In this document: piece by piece, positions 41,817-52,286 of the stretch
Layout of the letters: each line of letters starts with the position of its first letter
How positions within the stretch are numbered: the stretch's first letter is position 1
Assembly: GCA_013368795.1 (NCBI GenBank)
Contig: JABFXX010000154.1
Location: forward strand, 1 to 64,000
DNA from: Kofleriaceae bacterium
GTDB lineage: Bacteria > Myxococcota_A > Polyangia > Haliangiales > Haliangiaceae
Reading direction: 5' to 3'
Length of the DNA stretch: 64,000 bases
Program-made: the position numbers and the translations under genes
The notes under the pieces: model-generated
Seen by the model: only the letters and a program-made list of their open reading frames with translations
Database searches by the model: none
Told to the model about the DNA's origin: nothing

Positions 41817-44383
41817 TGCGGCGCTGGAGCAAGCGCGCCCTCTCGCTCGCCGTCGTGCTCGGCGCCGCTGCCGGCGCGTATGCAGTCGGCAATGGCGACA
41901 TCGAGGCGACCTCGCCGGTCACGGTCATCACCGTCACCGCGGCGACGGGCAGTGGATCGGGCACCGCGACCCTTCAGAACACGACGTCGGCGACGACGTA
42001 CAACGTCCTGCTCACCGAGGACGACACGTGCGATCCGCTGATGAGCTTCAGCGTGCCATCGAACCCGATCACGTCGTTCGGGCCGGCGAGCTCGCGCAAC
42101 GTGACGTTCACCTGCCCTCCTCGCGGCGGCCCGGCGATGCGCCGGTGCCTCGTCCACGCGACGAACAACGCGAACGGGGCCCCTCTCACCGACCTCATGG
42201 GGGTCTGCCTCTACGGCACGACGCCGGGCACGCTCGTCCCGCAGCAGACGTCGCTTGATTTCGGCACCGTCACGATCGGCCAGGAAGCGGAGCTCGCGCT
42301 CGACCTCCGCCACAACGGCACGCTGTCGCAGACGATCACGCGCGTCTATCTGCAGACGACCGAACTCGACGGGAACTTCGAGTTCGCGACGCCGTGCAAT
42401 CCCGACGCGTCGGCCTGCACCGAGGAGCTGCTCGCGCCGGTGAACCCGGGCGAGACGATGACGATCCGCGTGCGCTGCACGCCCCAGACGCCGGGCATGC
42501 ACACCGCGCAGGTCCTCGTCGGCACCGATACGTTCCAGCTGCTGTCGACGCCGGTCACGGTCCAGTGCATCGGCGACGCGACGACCGCGCCGGTCCTCGC
42601 TGCGAACCCGTCCAAGATCGAAGTCGTCGATGGCATCGAGGTCGCCGGCGGCAGCGCGAGCACCGTCGTTCACCTGTCGAACCCCGGCGGCGCGACGATC
42701 GTCATCAACGACGTCCGCACCGTCGACGTCGACATCGACTCCGCGAACGACTGGACGTACACCGCGACCGGTGCGTGCACCGGCCAGATCACGTCGCCGT
42801 GCTCGCTCGATCCGGGCGAGACGATCGACCTCGAGCTCGAGTTCGATCCGACCTCGATCGGCCGCCGCCGCGCCACGCTGCTCATCTCGTACAACGACGC
42901 GCTCGACCGCACGAAGGAGATCCCGCTCGAGGGTGTCGGCCGCGGCGCGACGCTGCTCGTCGGCGGTGGCCTGACGGCGCTGCCTTTCGGCCAGGTCCCG
43001 CTCGGCCACACGGCGCAGCTCGACGTGTCGCTGATCAACAACGGCAACCGCGACGCGACCGCGATGATCGCAGGAGCGATGCCGCCGTTCGCGACATCGC
43101 CGGCGATGCTGACAACGGTCGCGCCCGCGATCCCGAAGCTGCTCAGCGCGACGTGCGCACCGACGAGCGCAGGGGCGACGACGGCGATGATCACGGTGAC
43201 CGGTACCGATACGCTGACGACCCAGATGCTGCCGCTCAACGCGACGTGCGAGGGCACGACCGGCGAGCTCGCCGCGAATCCGCCCGCCGTGCTGTTCGGC
43301 GAGGTCCGGCTGCGCGGCTCGCCGATCCAGCGCACCGTGCAGCTGCAGGCGGTGGGCGCGCCGCTGACGCTATCGGGGCAGCCGCAGCTGATGGGCACGA
43401 CGTCCGACGTCACCGTCGGCACCTACTCGAGTGCGACGACGCCGTCGACGTTCGACGTCACGTTCGCGCCGCCGGCCGGCTCCAACGCGCAGGGCACGGT
43501 CACCGGCACCGTCCACGTCGCGAGCAACGCCGGCGACACGCTGGCGATTCCGGTCACCGCGCGCATCGTCGAGGCGTCCTACGACACCGCCGCGAAGCTC
43601 GAGCTCGGCACGTTCTGCGTCGGCCAGCCGACGACGTCGTCGAACACGTCGCTGGTCTCGACCGGCACGGGATCGATCGCCGTCGATGCGCCGACGTTCG
43701 CGTCATCGCCATCGCCGTTCCTGCTCTCGCTGACCGCGCCGACGCAGTACCCGTCGGTGCTCGGCCCGTTGGGCGGCGCCGCGCGCGTCGCCGTGACGCC
43801 GAAGCGCCAGACGCAGGTCGCGACCGTCAGCGACACGCTCACGTGGCACACCGACGTCGAGGACCGGCTGACCGCCGAAACGATCGTCAACGCGCAGTTC
43901 ATCGATGCCGGCGCGGCGATCGCGCCGAAGGTGATCGACTTCGGCGAGGTCACCGTGCACCTGTTCGTCGAGGACGGCCAGCGCGTGATGATCCAGAACT
44001 GCAACGACACGCCGCTGCAGCTCGATCCGCCGATGGTTCGCCCGCCGTTCGAGGTCGAGAGCCCGAACTTCCCGCCGATGCTCGATCCAAACGAAACCGT
44101 CACGTTCAGTGTCGGCTTTCATCCGACCCGCAAGGGCGCCGTCACCGAGGTGCTTCGCATCTCCTCACCGCAGCTCCCCGGCGCGCCGCTCGAGATCACG
44201 CTGATCGGCTACGGCCAGGCTCCCGACGACATGCAGCCGGATGGCGGAACGGGCGGCAGCGGCGTCGATGACACGAGCTTCTACGCCTGCTCGTGCACGT
44301 CGACCGGTCGTCCCCTCGGCGGTCTCCCGATCCTCGTCGCGATCGTCTGGGTGTCTCGCCGCCGCCGCGATCGGATATCCTGA
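41816..44383 (+). CDS. Hydin/ASH-type repeat surface protein with MYXO-CTERM-like tail (1)
   Basis: The protein has 855 residues. The signal peptide is MRRWSKRALSLAVVLGAAAG. Then come some six or seven immunoglobulin-like ASH/choice-of-anchor D repeats of about 100 residues, each with phrases such as LDFGTVTIGQEAELALDLRH, LPFGQVPLGHTAQLDVSLIN and VIDFGEVTVHLFVEDGQRVM. The C-terminus reads DDTSFYACSCTSTGRPLGGL, then a hydrophobic helix and RRRRDRIS. This matches the plan of MYXO-CTERM sorting tails: Cys, linker, helix, arginines. It is probably anchored to the cell surface. It overlaps the TPR gene by one base and is followed five bases later by a paralogue. Confidence 0.87.
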   Translation: MRRWSKRALSLAVVLGAAAGAYAVGNGDIEATSPVTVITVTAATGSGSGTATLQNTTSATTYNVLLTEDDTCDPLMSFSVPSNPITSFGPASSRNVTFTCPPRGGPAMRRCLVHATNNANGAPLTDLMGVCLYGTTPGTLVPQQTSLDFGTVTIGQEAELALDLRHNGTLSQTITRVYLQTTELDGNFEFATPCNPDASACTEELLAPVNPGETMTIRVRCTPQTPGMHTAQVLVGTDTFQLLSTPVTVQCIGDATTAPVLAANPSKIEVVDGIEVAGGSASTVVHLSNPGGATIVINDVRTVDVDIDSANDWTYTATGACTGQITSPCSLDPGETIDLELEFDPTSIGRRRATLLISYNDALDRTKEIPLEGVGRGATLLVGGGLTALPFGQVPLGHTAQLDVSLINNGNRDATAMIAGAMPPFATSPAMLTTVAPAIPKLLSATCAPTSAGATTAMITVTGTDTLTTQMLPLNATCEGTTGELAANPPAVLFGEVRLRGSPIQRTVQLQAVGAPLTLSGQPQLMGTTSDVTVGTYSSATTPSTFDVTFAPPAGSNAQGTVTGTVHVASNAGDTLAIPVTARIVEASYDTAAKLELGTFCVGQPTTSSNTSLVSTGTGSIAVDAPTFASSPSPFLLSLTAPTQYPSVLGPLGGAARVAVTPKRQTQVATVSDTLTWHTDVEDRLTAETIVNAQFIDAGAAIAPKVIDFGEVTVHLFVEDGQRVMIQNCNDTPLQLDPPMVRPPFEVESPNFPPMLDPNETVTFSVGFHPTRKGAVTEVLRISSPQLPGAPLEITLIGYGQAPDDMQPDGGTGGSGVDDTSFYACSCTSTGRPLGGLPILVAIVWVSRRRRDRIS

Positions 44384-44388
44384 TCGAG

Positions 44389-47229
44389 ATGAGGAGAAGG
44401 CCGGGGCACCGGGCGGTCGCCGCGCTCGTCGTGAGCGCAGTCGTCGCCGGCACCGCGTACGCGCAGCTCGCGATCACGAGCAACAACGCGCCGACGAACG
44501 GACCGATTCCCGTCAACCAGGTCGGCCGCATCGTGTTCTCGATCCGCAACACGAGCGCGAGCCCGATCGACATCGTCAGCTTCACGCAGCAGATGCTGCT
44601 CGCCGCGATTCCGACCGGCTGTCAGGGCATCACGCTGAGCCGGCTCGACATGCCCGGCATGCAGGCCAAGACGCTCGCACCGAACGAGCAGCAGCAGTAC
44701 ATCGCGACGGTCAGCCCGGGCTTCGCGACACCCGGCACGTACAACTGCACGTGGGACATCGCGACGAACCCGGCGATGGCTCCTGCGCCGACGGTGACGA
44801 CGTCGTATCAGGTCTCGGCGACGCCGGGTGTGATCGACGTGCAGCCGCCGGTCATGGACTTCGGCTCGCAGACGTCGCCGGCGTTCGAGATCCAGCAGGT
44901 GCTCGTCACGAACTACGGCTCGGGCGCGCCCGCGATGATGCAGATCGTCGGCGACGCGGGCTCGAACCTGTCGTTCACCGGCGCGTGCAGCGGTCACACG
45001 TGCTTCACCACGATCGGCGGCGCCGGCAGCTCGGGTGGCGTCGGCATCAAGTGCCAGCCGAATTCGACGATGGCGGCGATGGCCCAGCTCGAAGTGACGA
45101 CAATGCCAGGCTCGGGCTCCGGCTCGACGATGCCGGTCAACGGCATCGGCTCGGCGGCGATCTCGTGCGACACGTTCGTCGGCAGCCAGATCCGCATCGT
45201 CGAGAACCCGATCGCGATCACGGCGCCGCTCGGTCAGGTCGGCTCCGGCTCGGCAACCGTCGTCGCGATGATGGGAAGCGCGTCGCTGCAGAACGCGTTC
45301 ATCTCGGGCGGCGACGCGACGTTCAAGATCTCGAACTGCGGCGCGCAGAACTGCACATTCCCGGCGATCCCGACGCCGACGAGCCTCACCGTCGAGTGCC
45401 AGACCGCGGCGGCGCCGAAGAACGCGACGCTCACCGTCGTCGAGCCCGGTGGCGGCTCGGACTTCAAGCCGATCGTGTGCACGTCGAGCGGCGGCGGACC
45501 GATGCTGCTCGTCGTCCCGGGCTCGCACGACTACGGCACGGTGCCGGTCGGCGGAACGTCGGTGTTCATGTTCGAGCTGCGCAACATGGGCGGCGCGCCG
45601 CTGACCGGTGTCGCGCTCTCGTTCCCCGGCCCTCAGGGCTCGCACTGGAACGCGTCGTCGTGCACGCCCGCGGCGCCATGCACGATCGCGCCGGGCACGT
45701 CGACGTTCACCACGGTGACGTTCGCGCCGACCGCGCACGGCGACCGCTCGACGAACATGCAGATCACCTCGAACGATCCGGCGAGCCCCGCGTTCGTCTC
45801 GCTGATGGGCGTCGGCACCGGCGGCGTCATGGTCGTCACCGCGCCGAGCGGCCCGCCGTACGATCTCGACCTCGGCACGATCCCGCTGGGCCAGGCGTTC
45901 TCGCGCACGGTGACGATCGCGAACAGCGGCAACGCCGGCATCACCGCGCAGATCACCGGCGCGTCGCCGCCGTACACGATCACGCCGAGCTCGGACTTCA
46001 TCACGAGCACGCCGAAGAGCTTCACCGTCACGTGCCAGTCGAACACCGCGAGCGCGAACAACGACCAGACGCTGACGATCACGTCCGACGCGTACATGGG
46101 CTCGCCGCAGAGCCTCGACGTTCACTGCACCGTCGCCGACACGCTCGTCCAGGTGATGCCGAACAGCTTCGACTTCGGCGAGGTCCGCGTTGGCTCGCCG
46201 ACGCAGCGGCTGACCGTCACCGTCACGAACCCGGCGAGCGCGACCGCCGCCGCGCACGTGTTCAGCATCGGCCTGCGCGATCCGCGCAACGGCCTCGCGC
46301 TCGTGCCGGCGAGCACCGATGTCACGCTGCAGCCCGGCGATAGCGCGTCGGCGACGCTCGAGCTGTCGACCGCGACGGACACCGACCTCACCGGCGAGTT
46401 CCTCGACATCCACGTCGATGGCGCGATGCTCGCGCTGCCGGTCGGCGGCAAGGTCGTCACTCCGCACTCGCGCGTCGTCCCCGCCGAGCTCGATCTCGGC
46501 ACCGCGTGCGTCGGCACGCAGGTCAGCGGCACCGTCATGCTGATCAACGACGGCACGGCGACGCTCGAGGTCGATCCGCCGCAGATGGACGGCAGCTTCC
46601 TCGCGTCGAGCCCGCCGGGCACGACGTTCCCACTGTCGCTGTCGCCGATGTCGTCGACGTCCGCGTCGGTCGCGCCGGCGATGAGCGCGACCGGCCCGAT
46701 CGACGGCACGCTCACGTGGCACGACGACACGCCGAACGACTTCGAGATCCCGGTCAAGCTCGACTTCGTGTCATCGGGCACGGCGCTGTCGCCCGCCGCG
46801 CTCGATTTCGGCACCGTCGCGGTCGATGCGGCCGCGTTCCCGCAGCACATCACGCTCGAGAACTGCGATCTCGCGCCGACGAAGATCACGATCAAGGCGA
46901 TCAACACGAAGAAGGGCGCCGTCGGCGCGTGGGTGCTCGAGCCTCGCCTCGGCTACGAGAAGACGCTGCAGGCGCACGACAAACAGGGCATCACCGTCAC
47001 GTTCCGCCCGCCCGCGCGCGGCCAGTACGAGGCCAACCTCGAGGTCGTGACCGACGCAGGTCCTCGCACGATTCACCTGAATGGCGCCGCGACCGGCCGC
47101 GACTTCGACAACACGAGCTTCTACGCGTGCGCGTGCAGCGGCTCGGGCGCGCCGTCGAGAGGCTGGCCGATCGCGCTCGCGTTCGTCGCTATCTTCCGGC
47201 GCCGCCGCGCACCTTCTTCAGCTCGCTGA
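44389..47229 (+). CDS. Hydin/ASH-type repeat surface protein with MYXO-CTERM-like tail (2)
   Basis: The protein has 946 residues and is a paralogue of the preceding gene. The signal peptide is HRAVAALVVSAVVAGTAYAQ. About seven ASH-like repeats follow (VMDFGSQTSPAFEIQQVLVT, YGTVPVGGTSVFMFELRNMG, DLDLGTIPLGQAFSRTVTIA, SFDFGEVRVGSPTQRLTVTV, ALDFGTVAVDAAAFPQHITL). The tail DNTSFYACACSGSGAPSRGW plus helix and RRRR repeats the FYACxC pattern of its neighbour. The two were likely made by tandem duplication and then diverged. The gene overlaps the convergent kynureninase-like gene by 41 bases. Confidence 0.87.
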   Translation: MRRRPGHRAVAALVVSAVVAGTAYAQLAITSNNAPTNGPIPVNQVGRIVFSIRNTSASPIDIVSFTQQMLLAAIPTGCQGITLSRLDMPGMQAKTLAPNEQQQYIATVSPGFATPGTYNCTWDIATNPAMAPAPTVTTSYQVSATPGVIDVQPPVMDFGSQTSPAFEIQQVLVTNYGSGAPAMMQIVGDAGSNLSFTGACSGHTCFTTIGGAGSSGGVGIKCQPNSTMAAMAQLEVTTMPGSGSGSTMPVNGIGSAAISCDTFVGSQIRIVENPIAITAPLGQVGSGSATVVAMMGSASLQNAFISGGDATFKISNCGAQNCTFPAIPTPTSLTVECQTAAAPKNATLTVVEPGGGSDFKPIVCTSSGGGPMLLVVPGSHDYGTVPVGGTSVFMFELRNMGGAPLTGVALSFPGPQGSHWNASSCTPAAPCTIAPGTSTFTTVTFAPTAHGDRSTNMQITSNDPASPAFVSLMGVGTGGVMVVTAPSGPPYDLDLGTIPLGQAFSRTVTIANSGNAGITAQITGASPPYTITPSSDFITSTPKSFTVTCQSNTASANNDQTLTITSDAYMGSPQSLDVHCTVADTLVQVMPNSFDFGEVRVGSPTQRLTVTVTNPASATAAAHVFSIGLRDPRNGLALVPASTDVTLQPGDSASATLELSTATDTDLTGEFLDIHVDGAMLALPVGGKVVTPHSRVVPAELDLGTACVGTQVSGTVMLINDGTATLEVDPPQMDGSFLASSPPGTTFPLSLSPMSSTSASVAPAMSATGPIDGTLTWHDDTPNDFEIPVKLDFVSSGTALSPAALDFGTVAVDAAAFPQHITLENCDLAPTKITIKAINTKKGAVGAWVLEPRLGYEKTLQAHDKQGITVTFRPPARGQYEANLEVVTDAGPRTIHLNGAATGRDFDNTSFYACACSGSGAPSRGWPIALAFVAIFRRRRAPSSAR

Positions 47230-48355
47230 AGAACAGGTCGATCTCTTCCGGCTTCGTGTAGAAGTGCGGTGCGATGCGAATGCCGGCCGCCGGCCGGTGG
47301 TCGCAGTAGAACTTGCGGCGGTTGAGCTCGCGACACACGTCCGCCGAGCCGACGAAGTCGAACACGACCGAGCCGCCGCGACTCTCCGCACTGCGCGGAC
47401 TGTTGAGCTTGAAGCCGAGCTCGTCGATCCAGTCGATGCACGTCTGGGTCATCACGAGGCTCTTCTCGCGGATCTTGCGCACGCCGATCTCGCCGATGAT
47501 CGTGTGCCCGGCGCGCGCCTGATAGAGCGACGCGACCGCGGGCGTGCCGCCCATGTAGCGCCACACCGTCTCGGCGTACGACTGGTCGGGCATCGTGAAC
47601 GCGAACGGCGCCTCGTTGCCGAACCAGCCGGTGACGCGCGGCGCGAACTGCTCGATCAGATCCTTGCGCACGTAGAGCCAGGCCGCGCCGGGACCGCCGC
47701 ACAGGTACTTGATCGAGCCGCCGATCGCGAACGACACGCCGAGCTCGACGACATCGAGCGGCACCGTGCCGATCGACTGGTAGCAATCGAGCACGACGTG
47801 CGCGCCGACCGACTTCGCGCGCTCGCAGATCTTCTTCGCGTCCTGGATGTACGCGCTCGAGAACACGACGTGCGAGATCGGGACGACGAGCGTGTGCTCG
47901 TCGATCGCTGCGCAGATCGCATCGGTATCGATCGTGATCTTGTCAGGCGACGGCACGAGCACGCACTTCGCGCCGCGCCGCTCCTCGGCGTGCCAGATGT
48001 ACGAGACCGACGGGAACTGCAGCGCCTCGAACACGATCTTGTTGCGCTCGGGCGTGTAGTCGAAGCACGACGCGAGCACGCTCGTGAGCGTCGAGACGTT
48101 CTGGTTCATGATCACCGTGCCCTCGGGCGCCGAGATGATCTTCGCGATGCGCGCCGCGGCGCGGTCGACCTCGGGCAGCCACTCGCTCCACGCGGTGATC
48201 GACTTCGTCCGCCACAGCTCGGCGAACTCGGCGAGGTCGTCCGCGGCCTGCGCGGGCACGCAGCCGAGCGAGTGCGAGACGAAGTGGACGCACTCTTCGA
48301 GCGCCGGGAAGTGCTTGCGATATTCGAGCAGGCTCTCGGCGATCGGATCAGCCAT
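47189..48355 (-). CDS. class V aminotransferase-fold enzyme, kynureninase-like
   Basis: This is a 388-residue PLP enzyme. Features typical of kynureninase: HFVSHSLGCVPAQAADDLAE (compare NSLGxxP), NQNVSTLTSVLASCFDYTPE, and the PLP Lys in FAIGGSIKYLCGGPG (kynureninases read SYKYLNGGPG). Asp in HVVLDCYQSIGTVPLDVVEL holds the pyridine nitrogen. Kynureninase cleaves kynurenine to anthranilate and alanine. The tryptophan 2,3-dioxygenase gene, two genes upstream in the same direction, supports this. No kynurenine formamidase is in the window. Another class V activity remains possible. Confidence 0.85.
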   Translation of the reverse strand: MADPIAESLLEYRKHFPALEECVHFVSHSLGCVPAQAADDLAEFAELWRTKSITAWSEWLPEVDRAAARIAKIISAPEGTVIMNQNVSTLTSVLASCFDYTPERNKIVFEALQFPSVSYIWHAEERRGAKCVLVPSPDKITIDTDAICAAIDEHTLVVPISHVVFSSAYIQDAKKICERAKSVGAHVVLDCYQSIGTVPLDVVELGVSFAIGGSIKYLCGGPGAAWLYVRKDLIEQFAPRVTGWFGNEAPFAFTMPDQSYAETVWRYMGGTPAVASLYQARAGHTIIGEIGVRKIREKSLVMTQTCIDWIDELGFKLNSPRSAESRGGSVVFDFVGSADVCRELNRRKFYCDHRPAAGIRIAPHFYTKPEEIDLFFSELKKVRGGAGR

Positions 48356-48367
48356 GCATCGTGCGTA

Positions 48368-48766
48368 TCACGGTGCAGCGTCGACGGGCACATCCGCGCC
48401 GGCGGCGGCTGCCGCGTCGTCGGCGACCGGCATCGGCACGCCCGCATCGACCTGCAGCTCGGGCGGCAGGCCCGGCGGAGGCGGCGTCACCGACTGATAG
48501 CGAGAGTCGTCGCCCTCGTTCAGATACGGATCGGGCTCCTGCGCGTTCGTGTCCGCGAACACGTAGACGAGCCCGGTGATGCCGCCGAGGCCGACGCCCG
48601 CGATGCCGCCGGCGATCAAGCAGTCGACCTTGTCGCTGACGTTGAGCGAGCACAGGCCGAGCGTCAGCGTGCCGGCGACAGCGCCGATCGTGATCGCGGG
48701 GTGCTTCTGTGCGAACGCGCAGCTGCCGACCGAGAGCAGTGCGACCAGAGCGAGTGTGCGCTTCAT
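48368..48766 (-). CDS. small secreted protein with glycine-rich hydrophobic core
   Basis: The protein has 132 residues. The signal peptide is MKRTLALVALLSVGSCAFAQ, possibly a lipoprotein (SVGSC). A glycine-rich hydrophobic hairpin (AITIGAVAGTLTLGLCSLNV; LIAGGIAGVGLGGITGLVYV) is followed by a Pro/Ala/Asp-rich tail. ATG 48766 overlaps the stop of the dioxygenase gene (ATGA). It is placed between the two kynurenine-pathway genes, but nothing in the sequence suggests a catalytic role. Confidence 0.7.
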   Translation of the reverse strand: MKRTLALVALLSVGSCAFAQKHPAITIGAVAGTLTLGLCSLNVSDKVDCLIAGGIAGVGLGGITGLVYVFADTNAQEPDPYLNEGDDSRYQSVTPPPPGLPPELQVDAGVPMPVADDAAAAAGADVPVDAAP

Positions 48767-49470
48767 CCGTGATACCCGGGATCGTGGCCCTTGGCCGATT
48801 GCTGCGCGGTCCAGTCTGCGAACACGTCGTCGCGGACGTCCCATAGCGCGGGAAAGAAGCGGGTCTTCATGCCGTGCGCGAGCAGGTCGGAGTGCTTGCC
48901 CTTGAGCGACGGCGTGCCCGTACCGATGATGCGGTAGACGAGGATCAGATGGCGATAGCGCCACATCTGGAGGAGCTGATCGTAGTCGACGAGGCCCTCG
49001 CACAGCTTGAACAGCGAGTGGTGATCGTGCGGGTGCTCGTAGATCTCGCGCAGCGAGACGCCGGTGCGCTCGAGGAACGCGGCGAACGCGGGCCACACGA
49101 CCTCGCTGGGCAGCTTCAGCATCGTGCGGAAGCCGGGCGACTCCTGGCCCGAGCCGCGGCCGAGGCCGGTGCGGATCGTCATGTAGTCGGTCGGTGCCAT
49201 CGTATCGAGAAGCTCGACAGACTGAAGCAGGACGCGTTGCACCTTCGCGACGCGCTCGAGCGTCGAGGTCGCGCGAGGCACCTCGTCCGCCGCGAGCAGC
49301 GACGCCATGAAGCGGAGCTCGTGCTCGATCAGCTTCATGTAGAGCTCGTGCGCCTGGTGGACGACCTGGAACTGAAGCTCGTCGTGGCATGACAGCGCGT
49401 CCGCGGGCTTCTGCAGGCGCAGCAGCTCCTCCGTGCGGATGTACTTCTCGTAGTCGGTCAGCGGCGCCAT
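48763..49470 (-). CDS. kynA: tryptophan 2,3-dioxygenase
   Basis: This 235-residue haem enzyme oxidises L-tryptophan to N-formylkynurenine. Signature segments are TDYEKYIRTEELLRLQKP, CHDELQFQVVHQAHELYMKL (active-site His), TIRTGLGRGSGQESPGFR and MWRYRHLILVYRIIG (haem-ligand His region). The glycine loop after it reads GTGTPSLKGKHS instead of GTGGSSG, a slight departure. The protein is shorter than the roughly 280 residues usual in bacteria, mainly at the C-terminus. It leads an operon with the small secreted protein and the kynureninase-like gene. Confidence 0.93.
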   Translation of the reverse strand: MAPLTDYEKYIRTEELLRLQKPADALSCHDELQFQVVHQAHELYMKLIEHELRFMASLLAADEVPRATSTLERVAKVQRVLLQSVELLDTMAPTDYMTIRTGLGRGSGQESPGFRTMLKLPSEVVWPAFAAFLERTGVSLREIYEHPHDHHSLFKLCEGLVDYDQLLQMWRYRHLILVYRIIGTGTPSLKGKHSDLLAHGMKTRFFPALWDVRDDVFADWTAQQSAKGHDPGYHG

Positions 49471-49552
49471 GCGTCGGGGGATTTACCACATTGCAGTCTC
49501 AGAACTGGTCTGAGAGAATGGGTCGTGGTTCGTCCGTACCCATGTGAGTGAT

Positions 49553-50107
49553 ATGAAGTACGGCGTTTTCCTTGCGGTCCTCGCGTCGACGGGGATTGCT
49601 TCCGCGCAGCCCGCTCCTGACGCACCGCAGAACCAGCCGCCCGCGCCGACGCGCGCGACGTTCGTGTCGACGGGCGAAGACAACTGGGACGTGTGGGTCG
49701 ACAAGCAGCCGGCGTGTCAGACGCCGTGCTCGCTCGGCATCCTGCCGCTGCAGTTCGTCGTGCTGCGCTCGCAGGAACGCAACCCGATCCGGCTCGACGT
49801 CGGCTACATGCCGGCGGGCGATCTGATGGTGACGGCGAAGCCGCTGTCGTCGGGGATGTACGCGACGGGCATCGTGTTCACGACGTTCTCCGGGATGGCG
49901 CTCGCCACTGGCATCACGCTCACGGCGGTCGGCTGCTCGACCGATCGCAGCGGGATGTGCACCGCGGGCCTGATCACGGGCGGCGTCGGTGCGGTCGGCC
50001 TGTACGGTTCGATCTACCTCATGCGCAAGGCGCTCCCGAAGGTGAGCGTCGGCGCCGCGCAGCCGTACGTGGCCGGAACACAGGTCGGCCTCGCCGGCAC
50101 GTTCTAA
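49553..50107 (+). CDS. secreted/membrane hypothetical protein with PEGA-like start
   Basis: The protein has 184 residues. The signal peptide is [19 protein letters not shown]. The mature N-terminal part ([20 protein letters not shown]) resembles a PEGA-type surface domain with two Cys. Two hydrophobic segments follow ([40 protein letters not shown]). Similar layouts occur in other Myxococcota proteins of unknown role. ATG 49553 gives the signal peptide; a GTG nine bases earlier is possible. It is divergent from the dioxygenase operon. Confidence 0.72.
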   Translation: MKYGVFLAVLASTGIASAQPAPDAPQNQPPAPTRATFVSTGEDNWDVWVDKQPACQTPCSLGILPLQFVVLRSQERNPIRLDVGYMPAGDLMVTAKPLSSGMYATGIVFTTFSGMALATGITLTAVGCSTDRSGMCTAGLITGGVGAVGLYGSIYLMRKALPKVSVGAAQPYVAGTQVGLAGTF

Positions 50108-50164
50108 GCGCGGATTATTCGCGCATCTCAACCGGCTGGAATTCGGCCGAATTTTCGAATTTTG

Positions 50165-50191
50165 TTAGCACTCGCTTCGGGGGGTTGCCAA
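50165..50191. promoter_or_regulatory. degenerate CIRCE element (HrcA operator) of groESL
   Basis: The left arm TTAGCACTC is perfect. After nine bases the right arm reads GGTTGCCAA, matching the canonical GAGTGCTAA at six of nine positions. It sits 53 bases upstream of the groES ATG, where HrcA normally binds. An AT-rich stretch (GAATTTTCGAATTTTG) lies just before it and may hold the promoter. Confidence 0.6.
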
Positions 50192-50244
50192 CGCGGAAAG
50201 GCGTCGTTATAGGTGGCGCCACGAACCCCAAACGGAGTGAGGAA

Positions 50245-50532
50245 ATGAAGATCCGTCCGCTGCACGACCGTATTCTCGTCAAGCGTCTCGATGAGGAGAC
50301 CAAGACCGCTGGTGGTCTGTTCATCCCCGACTCGGCCAAGGAGAAGCCGATCCAGGCCAAGGTCATCGCCGTCGGCGCCGGTAAGCGCGACAAGGACGGC
50401 AAGCTGATCGCCCTCGAGGTGAAGGCCGGCGACAAGGTGCTGTTCAGCAAGTACAGCGGCACCGAGGTGAAGATCGACGGCGACGAGCACCTCATCCTCC
50501 GCGAAGACGACCTCCTCGCGGTTCTCGACTGA
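50245..50532 (+). CDS. groES: co-chaperonin GroES
   Basis: This is the 95-residue heptameric lid of the GroEL folding chamber. It begins [20 protein letters not shown], with the mobile loop [15 protein letters not shown] and roof loop region [20 protein letters not shown], and ends [11 protein letters not shown]. The start is supported by GGAGTGAGGAA. It is followed by groEL after 33 bases. Confidence 0.98.
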   Translation: MKIRPLHDRILVKRLDEETKTAGGLFIPDSAKEKPIQAKVIAVGAGKRDKDGKLIALEVKAGDKVLFSKYSGTEVKIDGDEHLILREDDLLAVLD

Positions 50533-50565
50533 TCAACCACTCCGAATCGCAACAGAGGTAATCCA

Positions 50566-52194
<1,629 letters not shown>

Positions 52195-52212
52195 GACTTA
52201 CTCGATCGGGTA

Positions 52213-52243
52213 AACGGGCCGGGATCTCCCGGTCCGTTTTCAT
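52213..52243 (+). terminator. intrinsic terminator of groESL
   Basis: AACGGGCCGGG and CCCGGTCCGTT pair (one G-T) around the loop ATCT and run into TTTTCATTTT. It lies 18 bases after the groEL stop. It is the clearest rho-independent terminator in the window. Confidence 0.85.
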
Positions 52244-52286
52244 TTTCGGCTGGACCACAGATCCACGATCGTGGTCTCTAGCGCGC

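Noticed and set aside
44281-46722. Antisense frame of about 810 codons through the Hydin-type genes
   Set aside because: Extremely Arg/Ala-rich, no signal peptide or motif, and it crosses two well-supported genes on the other strand.
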